DNA from: Hydromicrobium sp964517765
GTDB taxonomy: Bacteria > Actinomycetota > Humimicrobiia > Humimicrobiales > Humimicrobiaceae
Reading direction: 5' to 3'
DNA length: 64,000 nucleotides
Assembly: GCA_964517765.1 (NCBI GenBank)
Contig: CAZFEN010000001.1
Location: 60,821-124,820, forward strand
Under the pieces are notes generated by a model, which did no database searches, was not told the origin of the DNA, and saw only the letters and a program-made list of their open reading frames with translations. This document shows, one piece after another, positions 34,388-42,370 of the stretch; the first letter of the stretch is position 1; every line of letters begins with the position of its first letter. Both the position numbers and the translations under genes were made by a program.

Positions 34388-34416
34388 TTGACATACAATA
34401 TGTAGTATATTAATAT
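34388..34416 (+). promoter_or_regulatory. Sigma-A promoter of nrdJ
   Basis: TTGACA at 34388-34393 and TAATAT at 34411-34416 with 17 bases between. Start of transcription near 34423 gives an untranslated leader of about 190 bases before the nrdJ ATG. Confidence 0.7.
34393..34408 (+). promoter_or_regulatory. NrdR box 1
   Basis: ATACAATATGTAGTAT matches the NrdR consensus acaCwATATaTwGtgt at nine of the ten core positions (34396-34405). It fills the gap between -35 and -10, where binding would block RNA polymerase. The repressor NrdR is encoded at 49447-49902. Confidence 0.75.
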
Positions 34417-34424
34417 TTAGGTAC

Positions 34425-34440
34425 ACACAATATAAGGAAT
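34425..34440 (+). promoter_or_regulatory. NrdR box 2 (weaker)
   Basis: ACACAATATAAGGAAT, 8 of 10 core matches to the NrdR box, starting exactly 32 bp (three helical turns) after box 1 and lying just downstream of the expected transcription start. Paired boxes at about this spacing are typical of NrdR. Confidence 0.6.
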
Positions 34441-34616
34441 CAAAACAGTTCTCCTGAAACAGTAAGAAATATAAACTTGCGAAGGTTAAAATAATTGTTT
34501 AGGCGTTTTACGGCGGATAATACTCACTTCATATGGGGAGCCATAGATTGAGACGAATATATTTTAAATCAAACAAGTTTTACAGATAAATAATTAAATC
34601 ATGGTGGTGTTGATTT
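34441..34616 (+). other. Long 5' leader of nrdJ
   Basis: 176 bases between NrdR box 2 and the nrdJ ATG with no ORF of note. Contains the GC-richer segment around 34501-34560 (GGCGTTTTACGGCGG and TATGGGGAGCCATA) in an otherwise AT-rich context, which may fold. I could not match it to the cobalamin riboswitch core. The ribosome site is GGTGGTG. Confidence 0.4.
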
Positions 34617-36992
34617 ATGGAAGATACTAAAAAATCAAAAAGTAAAAAGAGCCTTAATGATTATTACATGAGTAAAGAAATTAACCTGTCCGAAAATGCT
34701 GTAAAAGTTCTGGAAAGAAGATATTTAAAAAGGGATGAGGAAGGAATTCTTCTGGAAAAACCCGGAGACATGTTTATAAGAGTCGCAGGGAATATCGCAT
34801 CTGCCGAAAAGAAGTATGGTAAGACAGAAGAAGAAGTAAAAGAAGTAGAGAAGCAGTTTTTTGATATCATGGCTGATCTTGATTTCCTTCCTAATTCTCC
34901 GACCCTTATGAATGCTGGGAAAGAACTTCAACAGCTGGCAGCGTGTTTTGTTTTGCCTGTAGGAGATTCCATGAATGCTATTTTTGAGGCACTGAAGGAA
35001 ACGGCACTGATCCAGAAATCCGGTGGAGGAGTGGGGTATTCGTTTTCCGATATAAGACCGAAAAATGATGTGGTCCTTTCTACCAAAGGTGTCTCAAGCG
35101 GACCTATTTCTTTTATGACTGTTTTTAATGCGGCTACCGATACTATAAAGCAGGGTGGAACCAGAAGAGGTGCAAATATGGGAATACTGAGAGTGGATCA
35201 TCCCGATATTCTGGATTTTATTACCTCAAAGGAAAATAATGAGAAATTGACCAATTTCAATATCTCGGTGGGAGTTACGGAAAAATTTATGAAAGCTGTC
35301 GAAAATGATGACGAGTATGAAATCATAAATCCCAGAACCAAAGAGGTGGTAGATAGATACAGGGCAAAGGAAGTATTCGGTAAGATCGTAGATCACGCCT
35401 GGAAGAATGGCGATCCGGGAATTATATTTCTGGATAGATTGAATAAAGATAATCCAACACCGAACCAGGGGCAGATAGAAAGTACCAATCCGTGCGGCGA
35501 ACAGCCCCTGCTTCCCTACGAGGCGTGCAATCTGGGATCCATAAATCTGGCCCATATGGTAAAAGAGGAAGAGGGCATAAAAAAAGTAGATTATGACAGA
35601 TTAAAGAATGTCACTTATACGGCGGTAAGATTTTTAGATGATGTTATCGATATGAGCAGATACCCTCTTGAAAAGATAAGTAAAATGGCTCATGGTAACA
35701 GAAAAATTGGTCTGGGGGTCATGGGATACGCTGACCTGCTTATAATCCTTGGTATACCATACGACAGTGAGGAGGCGCTTGAACTTGCCCAGAAGATAAT
35801 GAGTTTTATTCAGGATGAATCCAAAAACGCATCACGGGAACTGGCAAAAGAAAAAGGGATCTTTCCAAACTTCAAGGGGAGCGTTTACGATAGCCCCGAT
35901 GGTTACGAGATCAGAAATGCAACGACTACCACTATTGCCCCTACGGGAACCCTGAGTATTATAGCTGATTGCTCAAGCGGTGTAGAACCAATATTTGCCA
36001 TATCATTTGTTAAAAATGTCATGGATAATGATAGGCTGGTCGAGATTAATGATCATTTTGAGGAACTTGCAAACAAAGAAGGATTTTATAGTAAAGAATT
36101 GATGGAAAAGATAGCCGAAAAGGGCAATTTAAAAGATATCGAGGAGGTTCCTTCAAGATACAGGAGGGTATTTATCACGGCACATGAAATATCACCGATA
36201 TGGCATGTAAGGACTCAGGCCGCTTTTCAAAAATTTGTGGATAACGCAGTTTCGAAAACAGTTAATTTTTCAAATGATGCTACGGTCCAGGATGTGGAAA
36301 ATGTATATATGCTGGCTTACAGGCTCGGCTGTAAAGGAATAACCATTTTCAGGGATAAAAGCAGGGGAACCCAGGTTCTTGAGGTGGAAGGAAAGAAAAA
36401 AGCAGAAGAGGGGTTAAAAGAAGTTACTGTCCGGAAAAAAGTAAAAGAAAAGAAAAAAGGTTTTCCTGAAGTCAAAGAAGAAAATGAAGTTATTGAAGAA
36501 AATAAAGAAGAAATAAAAGATGTGAAATTAAAGCCCCGATCCAGACCGGAAGTCACCCATGGCATGACCAAAAAGTATAAAATAGGAAATTGCGGGAAGC
36601 TTTACGTGACCGTGAATTCAGATGAAAATGGTATCTGTGAAGTATTTATAAATACAGGTGAAGAGGGCTGTACCGCCCTGACAGAAGCAGTGGGCAGGCT
36701 CATAAGTGTCGCTATCAGGTCAGGTATAGATATAGAATCGGTAAAGAAACAGGTGATAGGAATAAGATGTATAACCTGTATTGCCGATAATGAAACCCAT
36801 GTCCTTTCCTGCCCGGATGCAATGGGTAAAGCAATAGAGTTTTATATGAACGGATCCAATAAGTTTGATTTGAGTAAAACCAGTGGTCCCAGGTCCATTA
36901 TGATATGTCCGGAGGATGGCTGCGGAGGTATAATGGAACCTGAAGGAGGCTGCTATATCTGCAGAAATTGCGGTTATTCCAAATGTTCTTAA
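34617..36992 (+). CDS. nrdJ: Adenosylcobalamin-dependent ribonucleotide reductase (class II)
   Basis: 791 residues. It reduces ribonucleotides to deoxyribonucleotides, using coenzyme B12 to make the radical, so it needs no oxygen. The catalytic barrel has FLPNSPTLMNAGKELQQLAACF, SGGGVGYSFSDIRP, the active-site NPCGEQPLLPYEACNLGSINL split across PCGEQ and CNLGS, and ATTTTIAPTGTLS. A lysine/glutamate-rich linker (about 595-640) leads to a TSCPD domain (about 648-755) and a C-terminal zinc ribbon with CPEDGCGG and CYICRNCG. There is no nrdA/nrdB. The promoter carries NrdR boxes. Its 3' end overlaps the convergent macro-domain gene by 4 bp. Confidence 0.96.
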   Translation: MEDTKKSKSKKSLNDYYMSKEINLSENAVKVLERRYLKRDEEGILLEKPGDMFIRVAGNIASAEKKYGKTEEEVKEVEKQFFDIMADLDFLPNSPTLMNAGKELQQLAACFVLPVGDSMNAIFEALKETALIQKSGGGVGYSFSDIRPKNDVVLSTKGVSSGPISFMTVFNAATDTIKQGGTRRGANMGILRVDHPDILDFITSKENNEKLTNFNISVGVTEKFMKAVENDDEYEIINPRTKEVVDRYRAKEVFGKIVDHAWKNGDPGIIFLDRLNKDNPTPNQGQIESTNPCGEQPLLPYEACNLGSINLAHMVKEEEGIKKVDYDRLKNVTYTAVRFLDDVIDMSRYPLEKISKMAHGNRKIGLGVMGYADLLIILGIPYDSEEALELAQKIMSFIQDESKNASRELAKEKGIFPNFKGSVYDSPDGYEIRNATTTTIAPTGTLSIIADCSSGVEPIFAISFVKNVMDNDRLVEINDHFEELANKEGFYSKELMEKIAEKGNLKDIEEVPSRYRRVFITAHEISPIWHVRTQAAFQKFVDNAVSKTVNFSNDATVQDVENVYMLAYRLGCKGITIFRDKSRGTQVLEVEGKKKAEEGLKEVTVRKKVKEKKKGFPEVKEENEVIEENKEEIKDVKLKPRSRPEVTHGMTKKYKIGNCGKLYVTVNSDENGICEVFINTGEEGCTALTEAVGRLISVAIRSGIDIESVKKQVIGIRCITCIADNETHVLSCPDAMGKAIEFYMNGSNKFDLSKTSGPRSIMICPEDGCGGIMEPEGGCYICRNCGYSKCS

Positions 36993-37540
36993 TCTGCATC
37001 CTTATCTTTTAAAATTTTTTCAAGAGATGATTTATAAATTTTATAATCGCCCCCGGAGAATAAAACCATTCGTACAAGTTCGATTTCCGCATGCTTCTTT
37101 AAAAAATCGGCGATGGTTTTAAGTGCAATCACCGATGCCTCTTTTACCGGATAACCGAAAATTCCTGTGCTTATCGATGGGAAAGAAATACTCTTGATAT
37201 TGTTTTGGGAAGCCAGAAGCAGACTGTTCTTATAACAATTTTTTAAATCCTGGGCATCGTCTGCACTGCCGCTGTAAACGGGACCGACGGTATGAATGAC
37301 ATGTTTTGCCTTAAGATTATGCCCACCCGATAGTTTTGCCTCACCGGTTTCGCAGCCGCCAAGTTTTTTACTTTCTTCCCACAACTCCGGTCCCGCTGCT
37401 CTATGAATGGCACCGGATACGCCTCCGCCGGGAGAGAGTCTCCTGTTTGCAGCATTTGCTATTGCCTCTGTTTTCTGGACGGTTATATCTCCGCAAATAA
37501 GTTCAAGAATCGAGTTTCCGATATTGTATTTGGTCAGCAT
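36989..37540 (-). CDS. Macro-domain protein (YmdB-like ADP-ribose hydrolase)
   Basis: 183 residues. The macro fold is marked by LICGDITVQKTEAIANAAN, the ligand loop LSPGGGVSGAIHRAAGPEL and the second loop SISTGIFGYPVKEA. Such proteins remove acetyl from O-acetyl-ADP-ribose or ADP-ribose from proteins. The conserved Asn-Ala-Ala-Asn and GGG-SGAI residues for catalysis are present. It stands alone on the minus strand. Confidence 0.93.
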   Translation of the reverse strand: MLTKYNIGNSILELICGDITVQKTEAIANAANRRLSPGGGVSGAIHRAAGPELWEESKKLGGCETGEAKLSGGHNLKAKHVIHTVGPVYSGSADDAQDLKNCYKNSLLLASQNNIKSISFPSISTGIFGYPVKEASVIALKTIADFLKKHAEIELVRMVLFSGGDYKIYKSSLEKILKDKDAD

Positions 37541-37578
37541 ATAATATTTGAATTTAATAAATGATTATAAATAAGTAA

Positions 37579-38322
37579 TTATTCCCATTTGAAGGTAACA
37601 GTAGATAAAACTGATCCTACTACCAGAAGTCCCAGAATTACAGTTAAATCCAGCCAGTGTGAACCCCAGCTATTACCTGCCCATAAACCTTTCAAAAAAC
37701 GAACTACATAGGTAAGGGGCAGGTATTTACTTATACCTCCTACTTTATCACCTATGACCTCAATAGGGATAGCTGCTCCGGAAAGAAACATCATAAGAAA
37801 ACCGGTGACCATTCCAACTACATTCGCTACCCGGCCAGTAGGTGACAGACTTGCAATGAGATACCCGAAAGAGAAAAAAGACAGAGTGGAAATAGTAAAA
37901 CCTGCCAGTACACTAAAAATATTTCCTCCGTATTGGACGTGGTAAACGAATTTTCCCAGTAAAAAAAGCAGGGTCACACCTATAAAAGACATAATAAAAT
38001 AAGTAAAAATATTGGCAAAAAGATAGATTGCCGGTGACAGCGGTGTTGAGTGAAATCTTTTTAACACACCCCTTTCCCTGTCCTCTGCTGTAGAAATAGG
38101 CACGCTCATCATACCGACAGTAACAATAATTATTCCCATATATGCCGGAAGCTGAGAATCAACAAAACCAAGACCTCCAAAAAAAGGAGTGGGCTCATTA
38201 CCGTAGATGAAACCAAACAGAAGCAGCAGCGCAGGAGCCCAGAGGAGTGTAAAAAATGCCGCCATTGGCTCCCGTAAAAATAATTTCATTTGAACTACCG
38301 TTAATCTTGAAAGAGACTTCAA
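37579..38322 (-). CDS. ABC-2-type export permease, second system
   Basis: 247 residues with six membrane segments (about 20-38, 58-76, 98-122, 130-152, 160-180, 222-242). The short loop AEDRERGVLKRFHSTPLSP between the second and third is typical of ABC-2 (DrrB/NatB-like) permeases. It follows its ATPase gene by 9 bp. The cargo is unknown. It is not close in sequence to the permease at 22950. Confidence 0.85.
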   Translation of the reverse strand: MKSLSRLTVVQMKLFLREPMAAFFTLLWAPALLLLFGFIYGNEPTPFFGGLGFVDSQLPAYMGIIIVTVGMMSVPISTAEDRERGVLKRFHSTPLSPAIYLFANIFTYFIMSFIGVTLLFLLGKFVYHVQYGGNIFSVLAGFTISTLSFFSFGYLIASLSPTGRVANVVGMVTGFLMMFLSGAAIPIEVIGDKVGGISKYLPLTYVVRFLKGLWAGNSWGSHWLDLTVILGLLVVGSVLSTVTFKWE

Positions 38323-38331
38323 AAAACCTCC

Positions 38332-39249
38332 TTAGTTTCTTATCTGCTTTCCGGTAAGGGCAAGGAACACATCTTCAAGTGTCGACTGCTCGGTTTGAAG
38401 ATCGGTAAAATCAATATTTTGATTAACCAGAAAATTAACAACATCTTTAACCATTCTTTTATCGTGTCCGTATATGGTTATGTTGCTGCCTGATTTTTCA
38501 TATTTACTTATGCTTTTTATATTGTCTAACAAATCCAATTCAGGACTTTCGGTTACACTGAATCTAAGCCTTGTTTCCGTAGCTATGTCTTTTATCAAAT
38601 TTCTGGGAGTATCAAGTGCAATTATCTTCCCTTTATCCATGATTGCTACTCTATCGCATAACTTTTCTGCTTCTTCCATAAAGTGAGTAGTAAGAAATAT
38701 GGTCTTTCCTTTGTTCCTTACGCTGCTTATAAGATCCCACGTTGTTCTTCTTGCCTGTGGATCGAGGCCCGTGGTCAGCTCATCAAGAAAAATTAGTTCG
38801 GGATCGTTTAACAGCGATAGTGCAATAAAAAGTCTCTGTTTTTGCCCGCCAGATAACTTGTCAAAATAAGCATTCTTTTTTTCTTCCAGACCGAGATCTC
38901 TAAGTAAGGGCCCACTTTCAATATTTTTCTTATAAAAAGATGAAAAAAGAGATACTGCCTCCCATACCTTGAGTCTTGCGGGAAGCTGTGATTCCTGAAG
39001 CTGTATGCCTATCATGTTCCTTAAAGTACGGCCGTTAGAAGCTGGATTAAGGTCCAGTACCGTAAGATCCCCTGAATTTGGTTTCCGCAGTCCCTCGATA
39101 CATTCTATTGCAGTGGTCTTTCCTGCACCGTTTGGGCCGACAAGACCGAATATTTCCTGTTCATAAACTTCAAAGGAAATATCATCGACAGCTTTTATTT
39201 CCCCATAGGATTTTTTTAAATTTTTTACCAGGACTACGGCTTTTTTCAT
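38332..39249 (-). CDS. ABC exporter ATP-binding protein, second system
   Basis: 305 residues. Walker A GPNGAGKTT (about 38-46), signature LSGGQKQRLFIA, Walker B LIFLDELTTGLD and H-loop TTHFMEE are intact; the usual Pro of DEPTTGLD is replaced by Leu. A C-terminal accessory domain (about 220-305) follows. It pairs with the permease 9 bp downstream. The 234-bp gap upstream to divergent pstS contains an inverted repeat at 39322-39348. Confidence 0.92.
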   Translation of the reverse strand: MKKAVVLVKNLKKSYGEIKAVDDISFEVYEQEIFGLVGPNGAGKTTAIECIEGLRKPNSGDLTVLDLNPASNGRTLRNMIGIQLQESQLPARLKVWEAVSLFSSFYKKNIESGPLLRDLGLEEKKNAYFDKLSGGQKQRLFIALSLLNDPELIFLDELTTGLDPQARRTTWDLISSVRNKGKTIFLTTHFMEEAEKLCDRVAIMDKGKIIALDTPRNLIKDIATETRLRFSVTESPELDLLDNIKSISKYEKSGSNITIYGHDKRMVKDVVNFLVNQNIDFTDLQTEQSTLEDVFLALTGKQIRN

Positions 39250-39321
39250 AATAGAAAGTTCTTTTGTAAATTCTTTAAAGTATAGTTATATTTTTATTAC
39301 CAGTCAAGGTTATATCCGGTT

Positions 39322-39348
39322 CAAATACCGCTGTTTAAGCAGTATTTG
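39322..39348. promoter_or_regulatory. Inverted repeat in the divergent gap before pstS
   Basis: CAAATACCGC (39322-39331) and GCAGTATTTG (39339-39348) pair at nine of ten positions around TGTTTAA. Both neighbouring genes point away, so it is more likely an operator than a terminator. I could not match it to a Pho box. Confidence 0.3.
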
Positions 39349-39483
39349 GTTTATTCACCCTGTTTTAAAAAGAAATAATTTTTTAATAATTATTTAATTT
39401 TTTTTTAACAACAGGTGCTTTATTATTTGATAGAATCTGTTTTAATGATATTGGTTAAAATTTAGAAGAGAGGAAAAATCAAA

Positions 39484-40431
39484 GTGATAAAGAGAAAAAG
39501 TAATATATGGATATCAATGATCCTGGCGATAATAATAGTATTCATTGGAAGCATGATTTTCCCGGGCTGCAAGGAAGAAACCGGACCGGCAGAAGAAGTA
39601 GTTGAAGAGGAAGAAGTGGTTGAGGAAGAATCTGGAGAAAAGCAATTCGAAGGCCAGGAAATTCTTATTTCCGGTTCCACTACACTTCTTCCATTTGCCG
39701 AACCGGCAGCAGCTGCTTTCATGGATAAATATGGGGGATCTATAACAATAGCCGGAGGAGGTTCGGGAACAGGTATATCAGAATGTATAAATGAAATCAA
39801 TGACATAGCAAATGCATCAAGACAGGTTAAAGATGAAGAAATGGAAGTAGCACAACCAATAGGAATAGAGCTGACCGAAGTAATTGTAGCTTATGACGGT
39901 ATATCAATAATTCTAAGCGGAAATATAGAAGGCGTGGAAGATCTTTCGATAAGGCAGCTCTCCGATATCTTCCGGGGTATCATCACAAACTGGAGCGAAG
40001 TCGGAGGTCCGAATGCGGAAATAATACTGGCTTCGAGAGACTCGGCTTCGGGAACTTATGAATACTTTCTGGAAGCTGTCGTACAGATGGATAAAAGCGA
40101 GGAAGAGAACGAATTTACACCAATGGCACTGGCTCTTCAATCAAATGCTGACATCGTGAATACTGTGACCTCTACAGATAATGCTATTGGCTATATCGGT
40201 CTGGGTTATCTGCAGGAAGCTCTTGATAAAGGCGCTAAGTCAGTAAGGGTTGAAGGTATCGAGCCATCTATCGAGACTGTAAAAGACGGCACTTACCCCA
40301 TATCCCGAGGCCTTTATAATTATTACCGTGAAGGCGATTTAAACGAGATGGGTATGGCTTATCTTGATTTTATTTTAAGTGATGAAGGTCAGGCAATTGC
40401 CCTCGATGTTGGATTCGTGCCATTAAACTGA
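39484..40431 (+). CDS. pstS: Phosphate-binding lipoprotein PstS
   Basis: 315 residues from GTG 39484 with ribosome site AGAGAGGAAAAA. The signal peptide ends in the lipobox-like FPGC (Cys29), then a Glu/Val-rich acidic linker (about 33-55). The mature protein shows the PstS phosphate loop elements ISGSTTLLPFAE, GGGSGTGISE and SRDSASGTYEYF. It captures phosphate outside the membrane for PstCA. A hairpin between pstS and pstC probably keeps PstS more abundant than the permease. Confidence 0.93.
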   Translation: MIKRKSNIWISMILAIIIVFIGSMIFPGCKEETGPAEEVVEEEEVVEEESGEKQFEGQEILISGSTTLLPFAEPAAAAFMDKYGGSITIAGGGSGTGISECINEINDIANASRQVKDEEMEVAQPIGIELTEVIVAYDGISIILSGNIEGVEDLSIRQLSDIFRGIITNWSEVGGPNAEIILASRDSASGTYEYFLEAVVQMDKSEEENEFTPMALALQSNADIVNTVTSTDNAIGYIGLGYLQEALDKGAKSVRVEGIEPSIETVKDGTYPISRGLYNYYREGDLNEMGMAYLDFILSDEGQAIALDVGFVPLN

Positions 40432-40502
40432 TAACCTTCTTATAATATAGAATATAGGGTTGTTAATTTAGGACAGGAATTAAAGAAAGTCACAATGTGA
40501 TG

Positions 40503-40532
40503 GGGCTATAGATTGGGATAATTCTATAGCCC
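40503..40532 (+). terminator. Hairpin between pstS and pstC
   Basis: GGGCTATAGA (40503-40512) and TCTATAGCCC (40523-40532), perfect 10-bp stem, loop of 10, followed by TGGATCTTTTT. Probably a partial terminator after pstS. Confidence 0.7.
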
Positions 40533-40571
40533 TGGATCTTTTAAGATTTAAAACTTAAGTTAAAAAATATC

Positions 40572-40580
40572 TGTTATAAT
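40572..40580 (+). promoter_or_regulatory. Extended -10 directly before pstC
   Basis: TGTTATAAT (TGnTATAAT) ends 9 bases before the pstC ATG at 40590; transcription would begin about at 40587, so the pstC mRNA could be leaderless. No Shine-Dalgarno precedes pstC. It lies just after the terminator-like hairpin. Confidence 0.5.
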
Positions 40581-40589
40581 ATTATTTTG

Positions 40590-41477
40590 ATGAAGAAGCC
40601 GAGATTAAAATTAAGACGCATTCAAAATTTTCTAGTCGGCAAATTTATTTTTGCAAATGGGATCATTTCCATAATCATTTTAGGATTAATTCTCACTTTT
40701 TTAGTTTATAATTCGGTAAGATTTTTTTCCTCATATCCCCTTTTTGATTTTCTTTTTGGTACCAGGTGGTCACCTACAGGAACCGAAAAATTTGGATTTG
40801 TACCGCTTCTGGTTGGATCTCTGGAAGTTGCTTTTGGAGGTATCTTGATAGCAATACCTCTGGGTGTGGGAGTGGCAATATATATCGGAGAACTTGCGCC
40901 AAGGTTCATAAGGGAGTTTTTTAAACCAATCATCGAAGTGCTGGCAACAATCCCATCGGTGGTTATAGGTTTTATCGGTTTAAAGACCATAGTTCCTCTG
41001 GTAAAAAATGTCTTTAACTTGAGTATCGGCCTTACTGCACTCTCTGGTTCCGTAATGCTGGCTTTTATGAGTCTTCCCACTATTATATCCATCTCCGAAG
41101 ATGCCATAAATGCGGTTCCCACCAGGTTCAGGCATGCTTCGATAGCTCTGGGGGCAACAAAATGGGAAACAACAATAAGAACAGTATTTCCTGCAGCATC
41201 TTCGGGTATTGTTGCGGCAGTAATGCTGGGACTGGGAAGAGTGGTAGGCGAGACAATGACCGTACTGATGATAACGGGAAATTCACCCCGGATCGTATTT
41301 TCCTGGCTGCAGCCCGTGAGGACCATTACCGCTACTATTGCGGCAGAGATGGGGGAAACTGTACAGGGAGGATTGCATTATTCCGCATTGTTTGCAATAG
41401 GTTTGATATTATTCATAATGACTTTTTTGATAAATTTAGTAGCAGATAGATATGTAGCGAAAATAAGAAATTTTTAA
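40590..41477 (+). CDS. pstC: Phosphate ABC transporter permease PstC
   Basis: 295 residues from ATG 40590 (a TTG directly before it at 40587 is the other option). Six membrane segments; the cytoplasmic EAA loop has RHASIALGATKWETTIRTVFPAASSG (elements ALGATKWE and PAASSG). The segment FGFVPLLVGSLEVA near the N-terminus is typical of PstC. It pairs with PstA encoded 15 bp downstream. No Shine-Dalgarno is visible, and a TATAAT element lies just before it. Confidence 0.93.
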   Translation: MKKPRLKLRRIQNFLVGKFIFANGIISIIILGLILTFLVYNSVRFFSSYPLFDFLFGTRWSPTGTEKFGFVPLLVGSLEVAFGGILIAIPLGVGVAIYIGELAPRFIREFFKPIIEVLATIPSVVIGFIGLKTIVPLVKNVFNLSIGLTALSGSVMLAFMSLPTIISISEDAINAVPTRFRHASIALGATKWETTIRTVFPAASSGIVAAVMLGLGRVVGETMTVLMITGNSPRIVFSWLQPVRTITATIAAEMGETVQGGLHYSALFAIGLILFIMTFLINLVADRYVAKIRNF

Positions 41478-41492
41478 TTTTATGGATTTAAA

Positions 41493-42341
41493 ATGAAAAG
41501 CAGGTATCTAAAACAAAACATCTGGTATTCAATATTACTTTTTTTAAGCATCATAGTCATCAGCTTTGTTTTTGGCATCATAATATACCTTTTTATAAAA
41601 GGAGGGCCCGCCCTTAGCTGGGAATTCATATCCCAGAAACCGAGTGCGGGAATGCGCGAAGGCGGAATACTGCCTGCTATTTTAGGTACCCTTTATCTAA
41701 TAATCGGCACGGTCATAATCGCTTTACCCATAGGAGTGTTTTCGGCTATTTATCTAAATGAATATGCAAGGAAAAATAGACTTACAAGGATTATAAGACT
41801 CTCGATCATAAATATGTCAGGCGTCCCTTCGGTAGTATTTGGATTATTCGGACTGGGCTTTTTTGTCATGTTTTTAAAATTTGGCAAATCCATCCTTGCG
41901 GGCTCCCTTACTCTGGGATTTCTTATTCTTCCTATAATCATAACCGCGTCCGAGGAGGCATTAAAAAGTGTTCCTGATACATACAGGAATGCTTCATTTG
42001 CACTCGGAGCCAACAAATGGCAGACTGTCATAAGGATAGTCCTGCCACAGGCGCTTCCCGGCATAATCACCGGTTCGGTCATCGGTATCGGCAGGGCAGC
42101 CGGAGAGACTGCGCCTATAATCTTTACGGTAGTCGCATTTTCACAACCAAATCTTCCGAATTCGATTTTTAGCCAGGTAATGGCTCTTCCATATCACCTG
42201 TATGTCCTGGCGACACAACTTCCGAATGCGCCGGAGGACAAGCAATGGGGTACCGCTCTTGTGCTGTTAATAATGGTGCTGTTTTTTACTGTAATCGGAG
42301 CGGTCATAAGAGCAAGAGCAAGAATGAGAAGAAGAGAATAA
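41493..42341 (+). CDS. pstA: Phosphate ABC transporter permease PstA
   Basis: 282 residues, six membrane segments. The PstA features are GGILPAILGTLYLI, IYLNEYARKNRLTR and the EAA loop NASFALGANKWQTVIRIVLPQA (elements ALGANKWQ and LPQALPG). It completes the membrane channel with PstC. The usual next genes pstB and phoU are not here: the downstream gene is an ion channel on the other strand, so the ATPase of this importer must be encoded elsewhere. Confidence 0.93.
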   Translation: MKSRYLKQNIWYSILLFLSIIVISFVFGIIIYLFIKGGPALSWEFISQKPSAGMREGGILPAILGTLYLIIGTVIIALPIGVFSAIYLNEYARKNRLTRIIRLSIINMSGVPSVVFGLFGLGFFVMFLKFGKSILAGSLTLGFLILPIIITASEEALKSVPDTYRNASFALGANKWQTVIRIVLPQALPGIITGSVIGIGRAAGETAPIIFTVVAFSQPNLPNSIFSQVMALPYHLYVLATQLPNAPEDKQWGTALVLLIMVLFFTVIGAVIRARARMRRRE

Positions 42342-42370
42342 TTTCTTTACTTTTATCATTAATTAATTCT

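Noticed and set aside
34441..34616. Cobalamin riboswitch before nrdJ
   Set aside because: I could not find the conserved B12-box core; left as an undefined leader only.
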